Shown: piece after piece, positions 1-12,886 of the stretch
How the letters are laid out: each line of letters opens with the position of its first letter
How positions within the stretch are numbered: the stretch's first letter is position 1
Assembly (NCBI GenBank): GCA_903813345.2
Contig: CAIIXF020000010.1
Span: 21,961,181 to 22,025,180, forward strand
Reading direction: 5' to 3'
DNA length: 64,000 nucleotides
DNA from: Owenia fusiformis
Taxonomy: Eukaryota; Annelida; Polychaeta; Sabellida; Oweniidae
The notes under the pieces: generated by a model
The model's input: only the letters and a program-made list of their open reading frames with translations
The model's database searches: none
Told to the model about the DNA's origin: nothing
Program-made: the position numbers and the translations under genes

Positions 1-78
1 AATATATTGGAAATCTGTGTGTAACATCTGGTCATTATTATCCCATCGAACGAAGTTCGGAGGGATATAGGGAACGCC

Positions 79-202
79 TCCGTCCGTCCGTCCGTCCGTC
101 CGTCCGTACGTACGTCCGTCCGTCCGTCCGTACGTACGTCTGTCCGTCCGTCCGTACGTACGTCCGTCCGTCCGTCCGTACGTCCGTCCGTCCGTCCGTC
201 CG
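79..202. repeat. CCGT/CGTA tetranucleotide microsatellite
   Basis: A continuous run of CCGT units interspersed with CGTA units lies just inside the left end of element A. The 42910 copy has only a short CCGTCCGTG trace at the same place, so the expansion is specific to copy 1. Confidence 0.9.
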
Positions 203-504
203 GGCAATAACTCAAATACAGTTGGATCGATTTTGTTCATATTTTGTATACATATACCCTATGGGGGTAGAAGTTCTGCTCGAAAGCCGATTTTCAAAAT
301 GGCCGCTCATTTCAAAATGGCGGCCATTTTAGTGCCGATTTTACAGTAATTTAGGTGCAATATGTAAAACTGTAATAGCAATATGTTTTAAATGTAAAAA
401 AATTATAAGGGGCATTAATAATGCTACAAATGTAGATATTAAAGAAGCACATGGCAGCCATCTTGAAAAATGGCGTCCTTTACTCGTCATTTTACGATTT
501 TTGC

Positions 505-1015
505 TGTAACTCAAAAAATAGTGGAGCGATTTTGTTCATATTTGGTATGTGAATACTATAAGCATTGCTCACTGTCTAAAGTCACTTTTGGTAGAAGGCG
601 GCCATTTTGAAAAATGGCCGCCATTTTAACATATTTTACTATAACTCGAAAAGTAGTGGAGCGATTTTGTTCATATTTGGTATGTGAATACTATAAGCAT
701 GGCACACTGTCCTATGACACTTTTGGTAGAAGGCGGCCATTTTTCAAAATGGCCGCCATTTAATGTATTTTACTATAACTCGAAAAGTAGTGGAGCGATT
801 TTGTTCATATTTGGTATGTGAATACTATAAGCATGGCACACTATCTATTTCTAATTACACTTTTGGTAGAAGGTGGCCATTTTGAAAAATGGCCGCCATT
901 TTAACATATTTTACTATAACTCGAAAAGTAGTGGAGCGATTTTGTTCATATTTGATATGTGAATACTTTAAGCATGGCACATTGTCTAATAAAACTTTGG
1001 GGAGTAGTCAGCCAT
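505..1015 (+). repeat. Minisatellite of ~120-bp units with GGCCGCCATTTT hairpins
   Basis: About four units, each reading roughly 'tactataactcgaaaagtag...cacttttggtagaaggcggccatttt', separated by palindromes of AAAATGGC and GCCATTTT. The same unit appears reverse-complemented five times at 23345-23960. Confidence 0.8.
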
Positions 1016-2179
1016 TTTGAAAAATGGCCACCATTTTTATGTGTGTTATTTTACAAGTACATGTGCGATTTTTCAAAAATTTTAGAGGTGGCTACTTAAA
1101 AGCATATTATTTCTCGACAACTTGGCTAGTGAGCAACCATTTTGAAAATGGTGGCCTTTCTGGTGTGTTGTTTTATGATATTTAGTGCTATTCGTTTGTA
1201 AAAATGCCAGCCATTTCTGTTCGATGGGATTCGCTACGCTTTGGCGTTGCCGTTGTTCTGGTTGGACTGAGGGGTCTTCCTCAGGTTTTCACGGATACTA
1301 GCCAGACCTGTTGATACCATGAGTATGGCTGGCAGTGTCATTTCTAAGGCATAGAGCTATATGTGTTAGCCAGCTCAGCATTATGTCCAGCTCTTTGTGA
1401 ATCCTAAAATGCCCAGTCCGGTTAGAAGTGTGGTTTTGCATAAAATTTCACATGTTATCCATTTCATCAGCTACCAGATCACCTAACTAGTCCTGTTATT
1501 GAAAGAATAAATTATTTCAGCACTTTTAGTGAACAAATCAACCGATTTCTATAAAAAATTATGTACTTTAGAATTTAGTGTAAAACAGTAGATGGTGCCT
1601 TGTAGATGGTGCCTGCTGTATGTTTGAACATTTACCAAATCAAAAATGTGAAATGTAGTTCTCTAATAGGGGAGTGAGCAGGAACCTTTGTGCCTCAGAG
1701 CCAGTATGTTTGACTGATATATCCCACAATACAAGACTATACAATGCTTTAGGGATGATGTACTAATGCATCACTCAATTTCTTATGAATCAGACAATGG
1801 ATTATTCAATAGATTTTAGAAATTTATGAACTTTTATAATCATATTAACTTATTCTACCTACACTGTATATTACTGAAGAAAAACTTTAAATTGTAAAAA
1901 CTGTAACCTAGATGATGAATTACCTACCGAGCAACTGGTAGATATGTTGTATCAGATTACCAGTGATTGAACCACCATTTACCATTGCAGAACTGAGAAC
2001 TACCATAAAACACATACAATTGTATATAAACTATTGTAAATATATTGCAAGTATTGATAATAACTTGGTCAACTAAATATGTTTAATCCAAAGTAATATC
2101 ATTAATAAAAGTGTCAGGATCTAGACATTAGAGTACTAATTTTTATTCCATACTTAGTAGTGTTATAGGTAATAACATG

Positions 2180-2480
2180 CGGGAATATAATTTGATATGT
2201 GATGTGAGCAGGTGATATATATCACCCACTGATATCACCCGCTCATCAGATCTATGACGTCACAAATTCAGGGAGTTGATGCTGAGCTGGGGGACTTGGC
2301 TATTATCCCTCATAATCTACTAAGTATAGAATAAATCAGTTATAAATGCTCGATTTTTGATACAGGATATATCCCTCAGTAAATACAATCTATCAACCCT
2401 CGGTCCCAACAGTCCCTCGGGTAGATATTATTGTATTTCCCTCAGATTTACCCTGTATCAAAAACCTCCCATTAAATAAT
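2180..2480. repeat. Palindromic repeat with a TGACGTCA site
   Basis: An inverted pair (TTTTGATACAGGATATATCC at about 2353 against its near complement ending about 2465) flanks CCCTCGG-rich sequence. A perfect CRE octamer TGACGTCA is at 2255-2262. It resembles the palindromes at 58.7 kb, which also carry TGACGTCA. Confidence 0.5.
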
Positions 2481-3208
2481 CTCTATATATCACTACAGGA
2501 ATAAAAACTTTTTTTTTTGAAAGTTGTAATACATGTACCACCGAATTTATCTCATGATGTCAATTGATTTTGTTGCATGCATGAAAACTCAAACGAGAAA
2601 AAAGCAAACTTGACACAGATTACCTTTACTGGACATTCATGATCAATTTGTTGAGTCTATTATCGCACTTGCATTGCGAAACTAACATACAATAAATACA
2701 AATGTAAATAAACTATTGTAAATATAATTGATCAAGTGTCAACTATAATAGTTGGTAGACTTGATTGTGAATGAAATTGTTGAGTTATATGATATGGAAT
2801 CATGTAATGTGATATGATAAAATAGATTATAATATATTAGGTGATTCAAATATCCTGTATGCTGTCAATATCTCCCAACATATGATCAAGAGTTTACATA
2901 TGATCAAGAGTTTGTAATGTTATGTAATGGCGTGTAACAGTGTAAGGTCTTTGGACTTTAAAATTGAATATTGTGCAAATTATACATATGTAGTGTGTAC
3001 ACAGCCAATCTTACTGTATGATACCATTTTGAAAAAGGTACTGTACGGTACCATATTTATAATGTACCGTATAATACCATTATTTTAGAGTGCGGATTGG
3101 GGGTGTATGTGTACTTCGGTTAGCAATTAATTTAAGCAATTGGCCGAATTTCAAAAGCATTTAAAAATAATGAGTTATTCTGTCAACTACATGTTGTTTT
3201 ACATTGAG

Positions 3209-3335
3209 AATGTTGTGCGATATTGACAATGTTGTGCGATATTGACAATGTTGTGCTATATTGACAATATTGTGCTATATTGACGATGATGGGCTATATT
3301 GAGAATGTTGTACTGTATTGCCAATATTGCACTTC
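3209..3335 (+). repeat. 19-bp tandem repeat, about 6.5 units
   Basis: The unit is aatgttgtgcgatattgac. The first two copies are identical and later ones increasingly diverged. It has no coding potential. Confidence 0.85.
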
Positions 3336-4010
3336 ATAACAGTGAAGGCTATACTATTGGGTTATATTGACAGTGTGTGGTGAAAATAGAATGTGATACT
3401 CGATGGTTTAATATTTGATTGGAGTGTTTCATATGTTTCAGTAATTACAATGTAAAATTAATCTTATCATTATATGTACATATACATGTATATGTCAAAA
3501 ATATGTACATAATTTGCTATATTTTAAAGTATACAATTGTTGAATGTGTTCATTTTAAACCATAACACCGTAACTTTTAATAATTAGTAGAAGTAAATTA
3601 GGAAATCTCCAAATGCAAGGGAATGATTGCTTTTTTGTAGTTATTTGTAATTCCTAATGATTTCAACCGAAGAAGTCAACTAGCAAAAAAGCATTGAAAC
3701 TTCCTGCCATTTTTTAAATCCAGATTGCATCTATGCACAAATACTTAAAAAGCTGTTTATTGACATTACTAAGGGTTTCATTTCAAATAAAAATGGAATG
3801 TGATTTGCTGATGTTTTTTCAATTTTGAAGTAAATAACTAATTTTAGATATACGTAGTAATGTAATGTATATATTGTAAATAATCTCAAATGACCATATG
3901 CATCCCTTTTAATTCATTTAGTAGTACTGTAAAATTAGATATTTTTGTATTGAAGATTTTTTTATGAAGACCAATTTTGGTCAAGTTGAAATTTTTATTC
4001 AATAAAACAT

Positions 4011-4167
4011 CACGGGTGTTAAGCCACGATGATACCATGAGCATATGCTTTGAGGATCCGAGTTGTTTGAACCTACCGCCGAGCTCACTTATACATCAAG
4101 ACCCGTTACACAGTCATGATACCGCCGAGCAAGCTCATTGTATCATCGGGTCTGCTTTACCCCCGTG
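4011..4167. mobile_element. Small foldback MITE
   Basis: Arms of about 33 bp: CACGGGTG...GATGATACCATGAGC on the left and its imperfect complement ending CCCCCGTG on the right. No ORF of substance and no clear target-site duplication. Confidence 0.5.
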
Positions 4168-4976
4168 AAACATGAGTATCTATTCTGCAAAAATTCTCGT
4201 TTTACTTTATTCAACTGAGTTAGAACTGTGACGAATATGGTCGTGTTACTTTTGAAACATGCAAATGTTATTGTAGGTTTTGTATCATTTGTATAATAGC
4301 GAATTGTGTTGCAATAAAGAACTATTGTCAGTATAATGTAAAGTATGATTTGTTTGTGTTTCTATAATTGGTTTATTGTTGTATATCTATTGCTTTGAAA
4401 AGAGCTTTATTGTTATTATTATCTTGTGCCAGTGCTCTTTGTGCATGCAGGCAGGTGGGTGTGACATGAATCTTGTTCATATTGTTTAAAATTTTATATT
4501 TATAATATCTTATCCCATCATACTACTACTTTCCGGTGAATAACACCTGGGAATATTTTTGAAATTGAAAAAAATCATATTGCCCCACCCAATCCCACTC
4601 ACGAAAATCATATTCACTTCTCAATGCCGCTCATGAAAATGGTATTCACCACCCGGGTATTTTTGATTAACAAAGCTTCCTATTTCGTTCAGTTTGGTCG
4701 ATAGAGCGTGCTCTAATGATGTTCTTATGTGAGAAACATATTTTCCCAACAAATTTCAAAATAGAGATTTTGAAACATAAGGAGAATGAAGCTTTAAAAG
4801 CCTATTAAACAAATAGAAGGGGAATTGTAATTTCATCATCATGCTCTGACACAGTTAATGTCATAGAAAGCTGAGCAATAAGTGAATGCCTTGATGAACT
4901 TGTACATGTACACCATATTGTTGAATTTTTTATATTGGTTTATGTTTATGTTATACAGTAAAATGTTCATATTTCA

Positions 4977-5021
4977 AAAATATGACTTGATGACATTTAA
5001 AATGTCATCAAGTCATATTTT
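4977..5021. repeat. Perfect 22-bp-arm palindrome with a 1-nt centre
   Basis: The left arm AAAATATGACTTGATGACAT(TT) is followed almost immediately by its exact reverse complement. No loop and no mismatch were seen, so it would extrude as a perfect cruciform or hairpin. Confidence 0.85.
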
Positions 5022-5102
5022 GTAGACTAAATAATAGGGTCTGGTTTTGTTTCATACAAATATCAGATATGGATATTGAATTAATAATTTCATGGGATAA
5101 AT

Positions 5103-5291
5103 ATAGGTTATTTACTGGGAGGGATTGAATATGAGATTTATTCCGAGGGACAATATGATATTGACCGAAGGGTAATATGATATTGACCGAGGGAGCGCAG
5201 CGACCGAGTGTCAATATCATATAGCCCAAGGTCAATATCATATTTTCCGAGGAATAAAACCCATATTCAATCCCGACCAGAAATAACCTAT
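5103..5291. mobile_element. Foldback repeat with related half-copies to 5640
   Basis: ATAGGTTATTTACTGGGA at the left is matched by the complement TCCCGACCAGAAATAACCTAT at the right. Internal motifs of the 'caatatgatattgacc' type alternate in both orientations. A related half-copy lies at about 5540-5640. Between them, about 5386-5500 holds two tandem 51-bp units of the CAATACGATTTTTTCCCGGG type. Confidence 0.5.
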
Positions 5292-5889
5292 TTATTCCAT
5301 AATACACCCCTCTAAAATGCTACATTTGGAAAATGCAGATAACTGGGAAAAAATAACCGGGAAACCGAAAATAGGTTAATATGCTCCAATACGATTTTTT
5401 CCCGGGGACAATACGATTTTTTCATGTAATACGCTCCAATACGATTTTTTCCCGGGGACAATACGATTTTTTCATGTAATACGATTCAATACGATTTTTA
5501 TTCCTTCATATTTCCCTGGGAAAACAGTAGTATTATGGAATAAAAAGCTTATATACTGGTACCTTACGGCCCTCGGGAATATCATATTGAACCTTAGAAT
5601 AAAACCCATATTGAATCTCTCCCAGTAAATAACCCCTTTTAATAACATGGTTTCCCTGGGAACTAAACAGTGAATATAATTGATTTTTTAAAAAATACTT
5701 ATCAGATCCTGTATCAGAAATTATCGTATGATCTGCAAAATGAAGCCCTCTGATTGGTCAGTTCTTGTGCTGTACCAATCTGTATTGCTACTGAGAATGT
5801 CCCCGTTGATCATCCCCGTCGCAATACGGAAAATATTGGTACGGAGGGGACAGTCTCAATAGCAATACAGAGGATCACCCGATAAAAAC

Positions 5890-6027
5890 GTTATTGAATG
5901 ATTTGAGGTGCAATACAGGATATATTCTGCCTCGATATTCTGTATTGGCACTCGACTTCATCTCGTTCCAATACAAAATTTCTCGAGCAGAATATATCCT
6001 GTATTGCACTTCAAATTATTCAATAAC
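5890..6027. mobile_element. Foldback MITE
   Basis: Arms of about 40 bp start GTTATTGAATGATTTGAGGT and end with the complement ACTTCAAATTATTCAATAAC, around a CpG-containing spacer. It sits directly right of another palindromic patch of 'caatacgg' motifs (about 5740-5885). Confidence 0.55.
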
Positions 6028-7837
6028 TTATAATATTAATTCTTTACTTCTGTACTTTGTCACTTGAAAATAAACTGAGAAGTTACACCCAGTTGAGTAT
6101 TTATATGGAGAATGTGAAACAGACTTCAAGTTTGCAATGTTATTAAACAAGCCACCATGAATACAACAATGATATTTGTTAGTCAGCACTATACACAGGC
6201 GATCTTTTTACTGTCATCTCTGAACATACTCTACAAAACAATGATGTAAATAAAACTATATAAATAATTTATTTTATATTTATCATTATTTATTGCTTAA
6301 TAGGTTTTATAAAAATAATACATGTTGATACTTAAAATAAATCATGTCTGTTTTTGCATTATTGAGATAAGGCAACTTTGATACAAAGTATTTTTGGATA
6401 TTAACCATTTTTTATTAGTTCACATTTTTGCATAATGTAAGCATTAACACAGTACATTAATTGAGGAGGGCCAAGGCTAAAAACATTTCCCCCTCTTGAA
6501 AAGATGTACTGATGTGCAGTTATATTGTAATGTATGAACTGGCATCACTTTGGTCAATACTATTATGCTCATTTGGTTATGCTCATGACAATTGGTAATG
6601 CCTCGGTCATGTTTGATTTTCCAGCAACTGTACAGCAGCCGTAGATTCCCAAAATCAAGAGAAATATGTAGCATAAAATATAGCGATAACAGTACAATGT
6701 AGATTTTCTATATCAGTTTTTTGAAGTTATGGCTGCTGTATGGTCGCCTTAGAGCAAATGTCTGAGGCTTAAAGTGGTTAGAGTGAAACCTGCACCTAAT
6801 AAAATGCAGACAGCTCTGCACCTTGGAAACTCTGTTAAGAAATGTCCCACCACTACCCCTTAATAGTTAGTGTGTGCACATATAATAAACTCATGGATTT
6901 GGTAAGTAAACTTCCCTCCAAAATTTTGGCAACACAGACTCCCTATTGAATAAAACCTGTTTATCTTTTGATTTTTCCTCAATTACTCTTGTTCTGAAAT
7001 GTTTTTAATTGCCAAACATATCCAGGCTTTGGCATGTTGTCCAACAGGAAAGATGGTGGGGGGTGTATCAGTAACCTGACAGATTCTCGTAATACAATTA
7101 TGAGCAACCACCTATTATGCTACATTTATATAAATATCACAGAAATTGAAACAATGTGTAAAATGGGAAAGTATTAAGCAGTTTATCAAAATAAATGATA
7201 GTTACTTTATTTTGAACTTTCCCCAATACTGCAAATTCTATCTATCTATTTCTCACAAGTCTCTTTCTATTTTCTCTATATATTCGAACAACCTGTATTT
7301 TATGCCAACTGAACACAATGATCAACTTAAATGGATCTAAAACGATCCATAGAAATACTGCATTTTGTACCCAGGTCTTAATACAGATTAAAACCAGATA
7401 TTTCTGGTTTTCACTAATGTCCTTTTAAGGAAATTAATAAAAGCAGACAACTCGCAGAACCCTTACTTTATATGGCAAATGCATCTCCATTTACTTGCTT
7501 CACAATTACACAATTTTAGGAAATCCTTTAAAACAGCAAGGCAATCAAGCTGAAAAAAGTAGAATGTCACGTACATGTACATAGATTGGCCTAGAGAAAG
7601 AAAATCTAGAAAATCAATGTTGAAACTTTTCCAAAAGACATCCTAATAACTAGGCAGAACTTAATTTCTATTTGATCATAATTTATTCAATCAGTATTCC
7701 TGATTTATGTGAATCGTGCATTTGCAGTTGGACTGTCAATGTACAACATTGTCTTTTGTGCGTTATATTTAAAATAAGCAAAATACAAAGGTATGATATA
7801 CTGCAGTCAGAAACGACCCACCCAGTAAATTTCATCA

Positions 7838-7843
7838 TTTATT
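7838..7843 (-). terminator. Possible poly(A) signal of the SLC25 gene
   Basis: AATAAA on the minus strand, 388 nt downstream of the carrier stop codon. A second minus-strand AATAAA lies at 7682-7687. Chosen only by motif and position. Confidence 0.3.
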
Positions 7844-7959
7844 GGTTAACTTTGAATTTCAAGATCTATGATGTCATGAATTAGCTGACATGGTAAGGTA
7901 CTCTAATAGTGCAAATACACCTCTTACTGAAAGGAATTGGCCATTATACCCACCTGCCT

Positions 7960-8112
7960 TTACCGCCTCCAGGCCCATTGCCAAGGGCTTATTTCAAAGA
8001 TTCTTTCAAAATCATACAGTTTTTCACCATTCTGAGCACTTTTCAAGTGACTTTTTGAATTTTTAGAAGTGACCCCCTCCCCTTGGGAAAAGCTGAACCA
8101 GGCCTCTCCGAA
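7960..8112. mobile_element. Decayed copy of the CAGGCCCG... MITE
   Basis: Internal sequence (TTCTTTCAAAATCATACAG, TTTTTCACCATTCTGAGCAC and flanks) matches 13410-13510 at most positions. The termini are eroded to 'ccaggccc...ccaggcct'. It lies in the probable 3' UTR of the SLC25 gene. Confidence 0.6.
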
Positions 8113-8231
8113 AAATGTAACTTGAATTATGATCAGATACTCCATACCGGTAGTTTACTGTAATGGCCTGTTACTCTTGATGAACACTCAATATTACAAG
8201 CCCACTATGTTCATCTACTGTTTGGTAATTA

Positions 8232-11200
8232 TTAGACTTCTGAAATATTATTACATAGTTGTATGCTGTCTCCTCCCCCCAGGGACTCTGTATACACATA
8301 CCATTGGTGTTTTTCTTCTAGTGTCATTTTGCTCATTATTGTTAAAGGATTTGGAACAGAATTTTCACGTATATCTGTCTTCATGTTTGTTGAACTTGAT
8401 GACACTTCTTTGATTTTGTGTTTAAGTTCATCAGGTGTGTTGTCTTGAGGTTCTTCCGCTTTTACTTTTCTCCCAAAAGGTGATTCACCATCGTTCAGAT
8501 ATTTCAATGTTTTTGTATAGACAAGGAATGTGACTGCATTGACAGGGAATGCCCTAAGACAAGCCACTGGTAATCCAGAAAAGAAGATTCTAAATCCTCC
8601 TTCTGCGTAGCTTTTAACAACACAGTCAAGAATGTTCTTGAATTTCCCATTTAAATCAGCTTGCATGCGGCTTTTTACGACATCTAGAGGCATAGTAAAT
8701 GTCCAAGAGCACAATCCTGCGACTCCACCTGCGAGTAATGTTTTTGAGGCTTCCTTATTTTTGAGCCAATGGTGAAGGTTGCATGTGTCATACATCCATT
8801 CGTAGGCTAACAGATATGAACCAAAGGCAGGGATATCTCGCATCGCCATGACAGGGAGCCCTCTAAAACAGCCACGGAATCCATGTTTTTTGTAGATGGC
8901 ACCAATAGCTTCCACAGGTCCTTTGAAAAACTGACCATTACCATTGTTCCCTTTACCTTGAACAGAAGCAATGATTCGTTTTAATTCATAGTAAAAGTCA
9001 TGTTTTACGAGTACAATGTAAATAAAAAATGAAACATTTATTCCTCATAATAAATTTTTGGTTTGCTCCACCTATTGATGTCTAAATAAACTTTCAAATC
9101 AGAATCCATACTCCCTGTAGATTGGACACTTAAAAATGTGATCTATTAATCCCAAAATTTTAAAATTGTCATAGGGTGAATTTCCTATTTTCTACAAGTA
9201 CCAAAAAACTTACCATGTTCAGCAATTTGAGCTTGGAGTGTGATTTTCACGACATCAATTGGGCATGCTGGGATCAGCTGAGCAGCTCCACCTATGCAGC
9301 CTGCCATAAATATATCACGGTAACTTTTCTCCACATGGCCAGTGGCAGCAAGAGGGGTCATAAGACGCAAACTGTTTCCATATACCCCAAACAGAATGGA
9401 GTTGAGGAGACCATAAGATGCAAGAGGGAAAGCTAGACCTCTGAAGTAGCCTTGCATCTGAAAACATGAATTGCACTTGTGAAAAATATTTTACTTCCAT
9501 AATCAATGTAAAACTATTTCAAACAGGATGTTGAAAACATCTACACAGTTGGGGGTTATGTCATGGATTTTATTTCCTTTCTAGCAGATGTATGAGTCAA
9601 GCACACAGTTTTATGGATATACAGTTCTATGGATATACTGAAGACTCAACATTGCTTACATGTAGTAATTCAAAATTACCATTGGCTCCACACTTAATGC
9701 CCATGTTTCCCATCATGAGAAATCATGGCCTTCTACAGTATTAGCTTCTTTCTATAATTCTAGTTGAAGGCAGAAACATGTGATGGGTATCAGAATGTAT
9801 GTGTTTTTGCAGGCTTAGTCTTATTTACCTTTAATAAATAATATAAAATATTTTGACTCACCAATCCATGCTGTGTGACATTTTTCAATGTTGCCCATGT
9901 GCTTATTCCCCTCGCCTCCGTTTGAAGCAAAATCTGAAAGAAAAAGTTCAGGTTATAAAAGTGAGGAAGACATTGCAAATGTGCCATTTTGATGAAGGAA
10001 TAATTGAAATAGATCATTCGAATTACATTACATTAAAGAAAAATTGTCCAAAACTGGTTTTTAACTGAAAAAACAATGATACATATTGTACTTTTACTTG
10101 ATTTGGTACTACTTATTTTGGCGGATTTGTTGTTTTGAACATTTGGTGACTAAATGTACTTAATTTGGCAAACTTGCAATATTAAAATGTATATACTATG
10201 CTTTACAATTCAAGTATGAAATATTGAATTTGATGGCTTCTTAATTTGGCAGACTTTAACAATTAGGCGGATCTGCCAAATCAAAACGACCACAAAATTA
10301 AGTAGAAGTACTGTGTCTTGCCAAAATATGTTTAATATGTAATGACATATTTTAGGAGAAAACTGTCAAAATATGCTTCTGAAAGGCAAACCATTTTCAA
10401 TTGGTTTGAACTTAATAAGGCTTATTTGCTATAACTTAGAATAACTTAGAAAAAAAGGTATTGTTTTATGACATTCTAAAATCAAGCTTATCACTTAATA
10501 TGAAACCTCATGCTGATACATATACTGATACATATACTGATCAATTTTAAAACACTTTTGGTACCATTTTTTAAATCTGGAACATACTTCCATATTAATA
10601 AGTTAATCAAGATCAATAGGGAGGGGATTACCAAGTGATCCTAAAGTCCTCATATTTATTATGATGTCTCATCTCTTTTTTTTTGGGGGGGGGTATACTT
10701 TATCTCATATTCTTCAGCAATTATGATTCAGAGAATAATGAGTTTTTAACTTATGAAATCTGTGAAATTTAATAGCTGTAAAATCGTGTTTTTCTCAAAA
10801 TTCTCAAAATTCGAGAAATTAGAGTGTAGAGCTATTAAGCCTCACATACACTTGTTTTTGGTTAATTATGTAAAATGAAACACACATTCTTAGTCACATT
10901 GCAAAAGTATATCAGCCACATTTATTAGACAAGTTGATTGATATTAAGAAGTTACTTATCACTGTAGAGTGACAAATTAGAGATACAATGACAGTTCAAA
11001 TTTCTGCAACAATGTCAAAATATTGTGATTAACTACACAATCGTGATAACTCTACTTGAAATAACACTTTGTGGATGATCAATCAAAAAAATAGGGCAGG
11101 ATGTAGCTAATGTTTTATCAATACTGTTACCTGTAAGTCAATCACCTTAACCCCCTTCTCTCAAACTTAGAATACACATAGAGTGGGTGGAAGGGGGGGG

Positions 11201-12886
11201 GGGGAGTAAAAGGGGCTTGACCGCCATGCTATTTTTACTAAAATTTCATTCATAAATGCATATATACAAAATGACTTGCTAAATCGCCATTGTAGCAAAG
11301 AAACAGAGAAACATTCTAGGGGACCGAGTCCTTTTACTCACCTTCACAGTGTCAAATGGATGGCCAACAACTAACCCAGCACATCCTGTAAATAAAAGAA
11401 AATAGTTCTATAAAAATGCACATTTATATTTCACATAATATTAAATAATGAAACATATCAAAACATAATAAGATGGAATATACATGACATTTACTATTCA
11501 ATATGTATTTTACAATACACATTCTTATCTTTGAAATGGTAAGCATTTAAATTGTGTCTCATAATCTATAGAGGCCCAAAGGCTCAAAAGGGATACTGAC
11601 TTGAATACGACATAAAGATTTGTTTTTTGTCAGAGAAACAGAAAAAAATCAGTAAATTGTATGCTTTAATCATTTATTCCAAGGAAGTGATCATTCTGTC
11701 AGATAAATACTAAAAATTCACTTTTGCCACGGGTGCATGCTATTTTATTTGCACAAGAGTTTCATTTCAATACCCAACAAGCTAAATGAATGAAACAACA
11801 AGCAAGATCATTATACAGACTATCAAATAAATATGTTCTCCCTTCTTAACTTTAACATCCAAATATTGTTGCATAACTTTTTTGTCTGCATCATATCTGA
11901 ATTATTCTTAAGCACATTAAAACTAGGCTTCGTGGAGCAACTCTGCAAGAAGTTCCAGATGACTAGCTCAACTAGATGCACTTTTATGCACAAAAGTTCA
12001 TACTCTTGTGAAATTAAGGGGGGATATATTTATTTGACACCCCGTACATGTAAGTATATCTTTAAAATGTAAACAGCTGCAAAATTAATGAAAACAACAG
12101 ACAATATTTGTAAAAACAACCAGAAGTGTCTGCTTCTGATGAAACCCCTATTACTGTATGATTTGTTTTGCATTTTAATCTTACCGTATATATAGGTTTA
12201 TATGAATAAGCCAATGTATATAGGGTAAGTGATAAACATTCTAAAAATAATTAACTGTAATGAGAACATTGTATCATGAAAAATAAATGTTATATAAATA
12301 TTTCCAAAAATAAATGTAATGGATTAAAATAAGCTGATATTTAAGGTCAAATGTGAGAATATTAAAATATTCAGATTATGTTATTTCTCAATTTTCCAAA
12401 CACATTAACTTCATAATATAAACAATATGCTTTCAGAAACATATGATATATATGGAATAGTAAATGTATTTGCATAAATAGCCTTGGTGGTTGAAATATA
12501 ATCTTCTGCTATTCTGCCATCAATGTCTTTGCACATTTATTCCTTGCCTCCTTTATAGAACTGACATAATTGCATAACTTCAAATCAAAAGTTCAAGCAA
12601 ATAACACTTTGAACTTTTCTTTCAGGTGCCAATGAGTTGAGAATACACATAGGGAAATATTTCAGTGAGAGCCAAAAACAGGATATAAAACATTTTCATA
12701 TTTTGATATAATTGTCAATAAAAGAAATATACATGTATGCAATAGGCAAATTGAGAATTTTTCATTAATTTTAAAAATCTGTGGAGGGAAAATTATACAG
12801 TACATCAAAATTGATATAATTATAAGTAAAAAAAGATAAATCATACCTCCAACTGCACCGGCAATGTAATCACTGGTAGCGCTCAT
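8232..12886 (-). CDS. SLC25A45: SLC25A45/47/48-type mitochondrial carrier
   Basis: Five exons on the minus strand: 12847-12886, 11342-11385, 9862-9933, 9214-9457, 8232-8956. All introns are GT-AG and the joined protein is 374 aa. It has the three mitochondrial-carrier repeats, with P-x-[DE]-x-x-[KR] signatures at residues 23-28 (PFDTVK), 118-123 (PIDVVK) and 223-228 (PLDVVK). The carrier core ends near residue 287, about the length of human SLC25A45. The sequence AFPVNAVTFL near the end matches SLC25A45 better than SLC25A48. Members sit in the mitochondrial inner membrane and exchange small solutes; the substrate cannot be read from sequence. Residues 288-374 form an acidic, Ser/Lys-rich tail not usual for the family. 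The start is the ATG of the short first exon, which opens directly into the first signature. Intron 2 contains a MITE (10090-10320). Confidence 0.93.
10090..10320 (-). mobile_element. TTTGGCGGAT MITE, copy 1
   Basis: Inverted-repeat sequence with 'tacttattttggcggatttg' near one end and 'ggcggatctgccaaatca...aaattaagtagaagtac' near the other. A diverged relative lies in the opposite orientation at about 57185-57365. It sits within intron 2 of the carrier gene. Confidence 0.55.

Larger units (their letters stand above)
39..1230 (+). mobile_element. Inverted-repeat element A, complete copy 1
   Basis: The left end starts with a hairpin (TATCCC..CGAAC-GAA-GTTCG..GGGATA). The right end at 1219-1228 (GTTCGATGGG) is the exact reverse complement of CCCATCGAAC at the left. 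Inside are a CCGT/CGTA microsatellite (79-202), a region with GGCCGCCATTTT palindromes, and about four tandem units of roughly 120 bp (about 505-1015). No transposase frame is visible, so it is probably non-autonomous. A shorter relative lies at 42910-43571 and an inverted 3' fragment at 23262-23960. The family name is not known to me. Confidence 0.65.
1..8231. other. Gene-free, repeat-rich stretch
   Basis: No convincing exon was found on either strand; open frames here are short and lack family motifs. The stretch holds a complete inverted-repeat element (39-1230), CRE-bearing palindromes (about 2180-2480), a 19-bp tandem repeat (3209-3335), small foldbacks (4011-4167, 4977-5021, 5103-5291, 5890-6027) and a decayed MITE copy (7960-8112). 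An AATAAA near 4312 could be the poly(A) signal of a plus-strand gene whose coding exons lie left of the window, but nothing else supports that. The last several hundred bases before 8232 probably belong to the 3' UTR of the minus-strand carrier gene. Confidence 0.6.

Noticed and set aside
79-202. Regular tetranucleotide array considered as a CRISPR-like array
   Set aside because: Units are contiguous with no unique spacers and the setting is eukaryotic; it is a microsatellite.
505-1015. Regularly spaced palindromes considered as a CRISPR array
   Set aside because: The sequence between palindromes is itself repeated, so it is an ordinary minisatellite within a transposon.
3977-4168. 63-codon open frame
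   Set aside because: It covers a foldback repeat and has no recognisable protein features.
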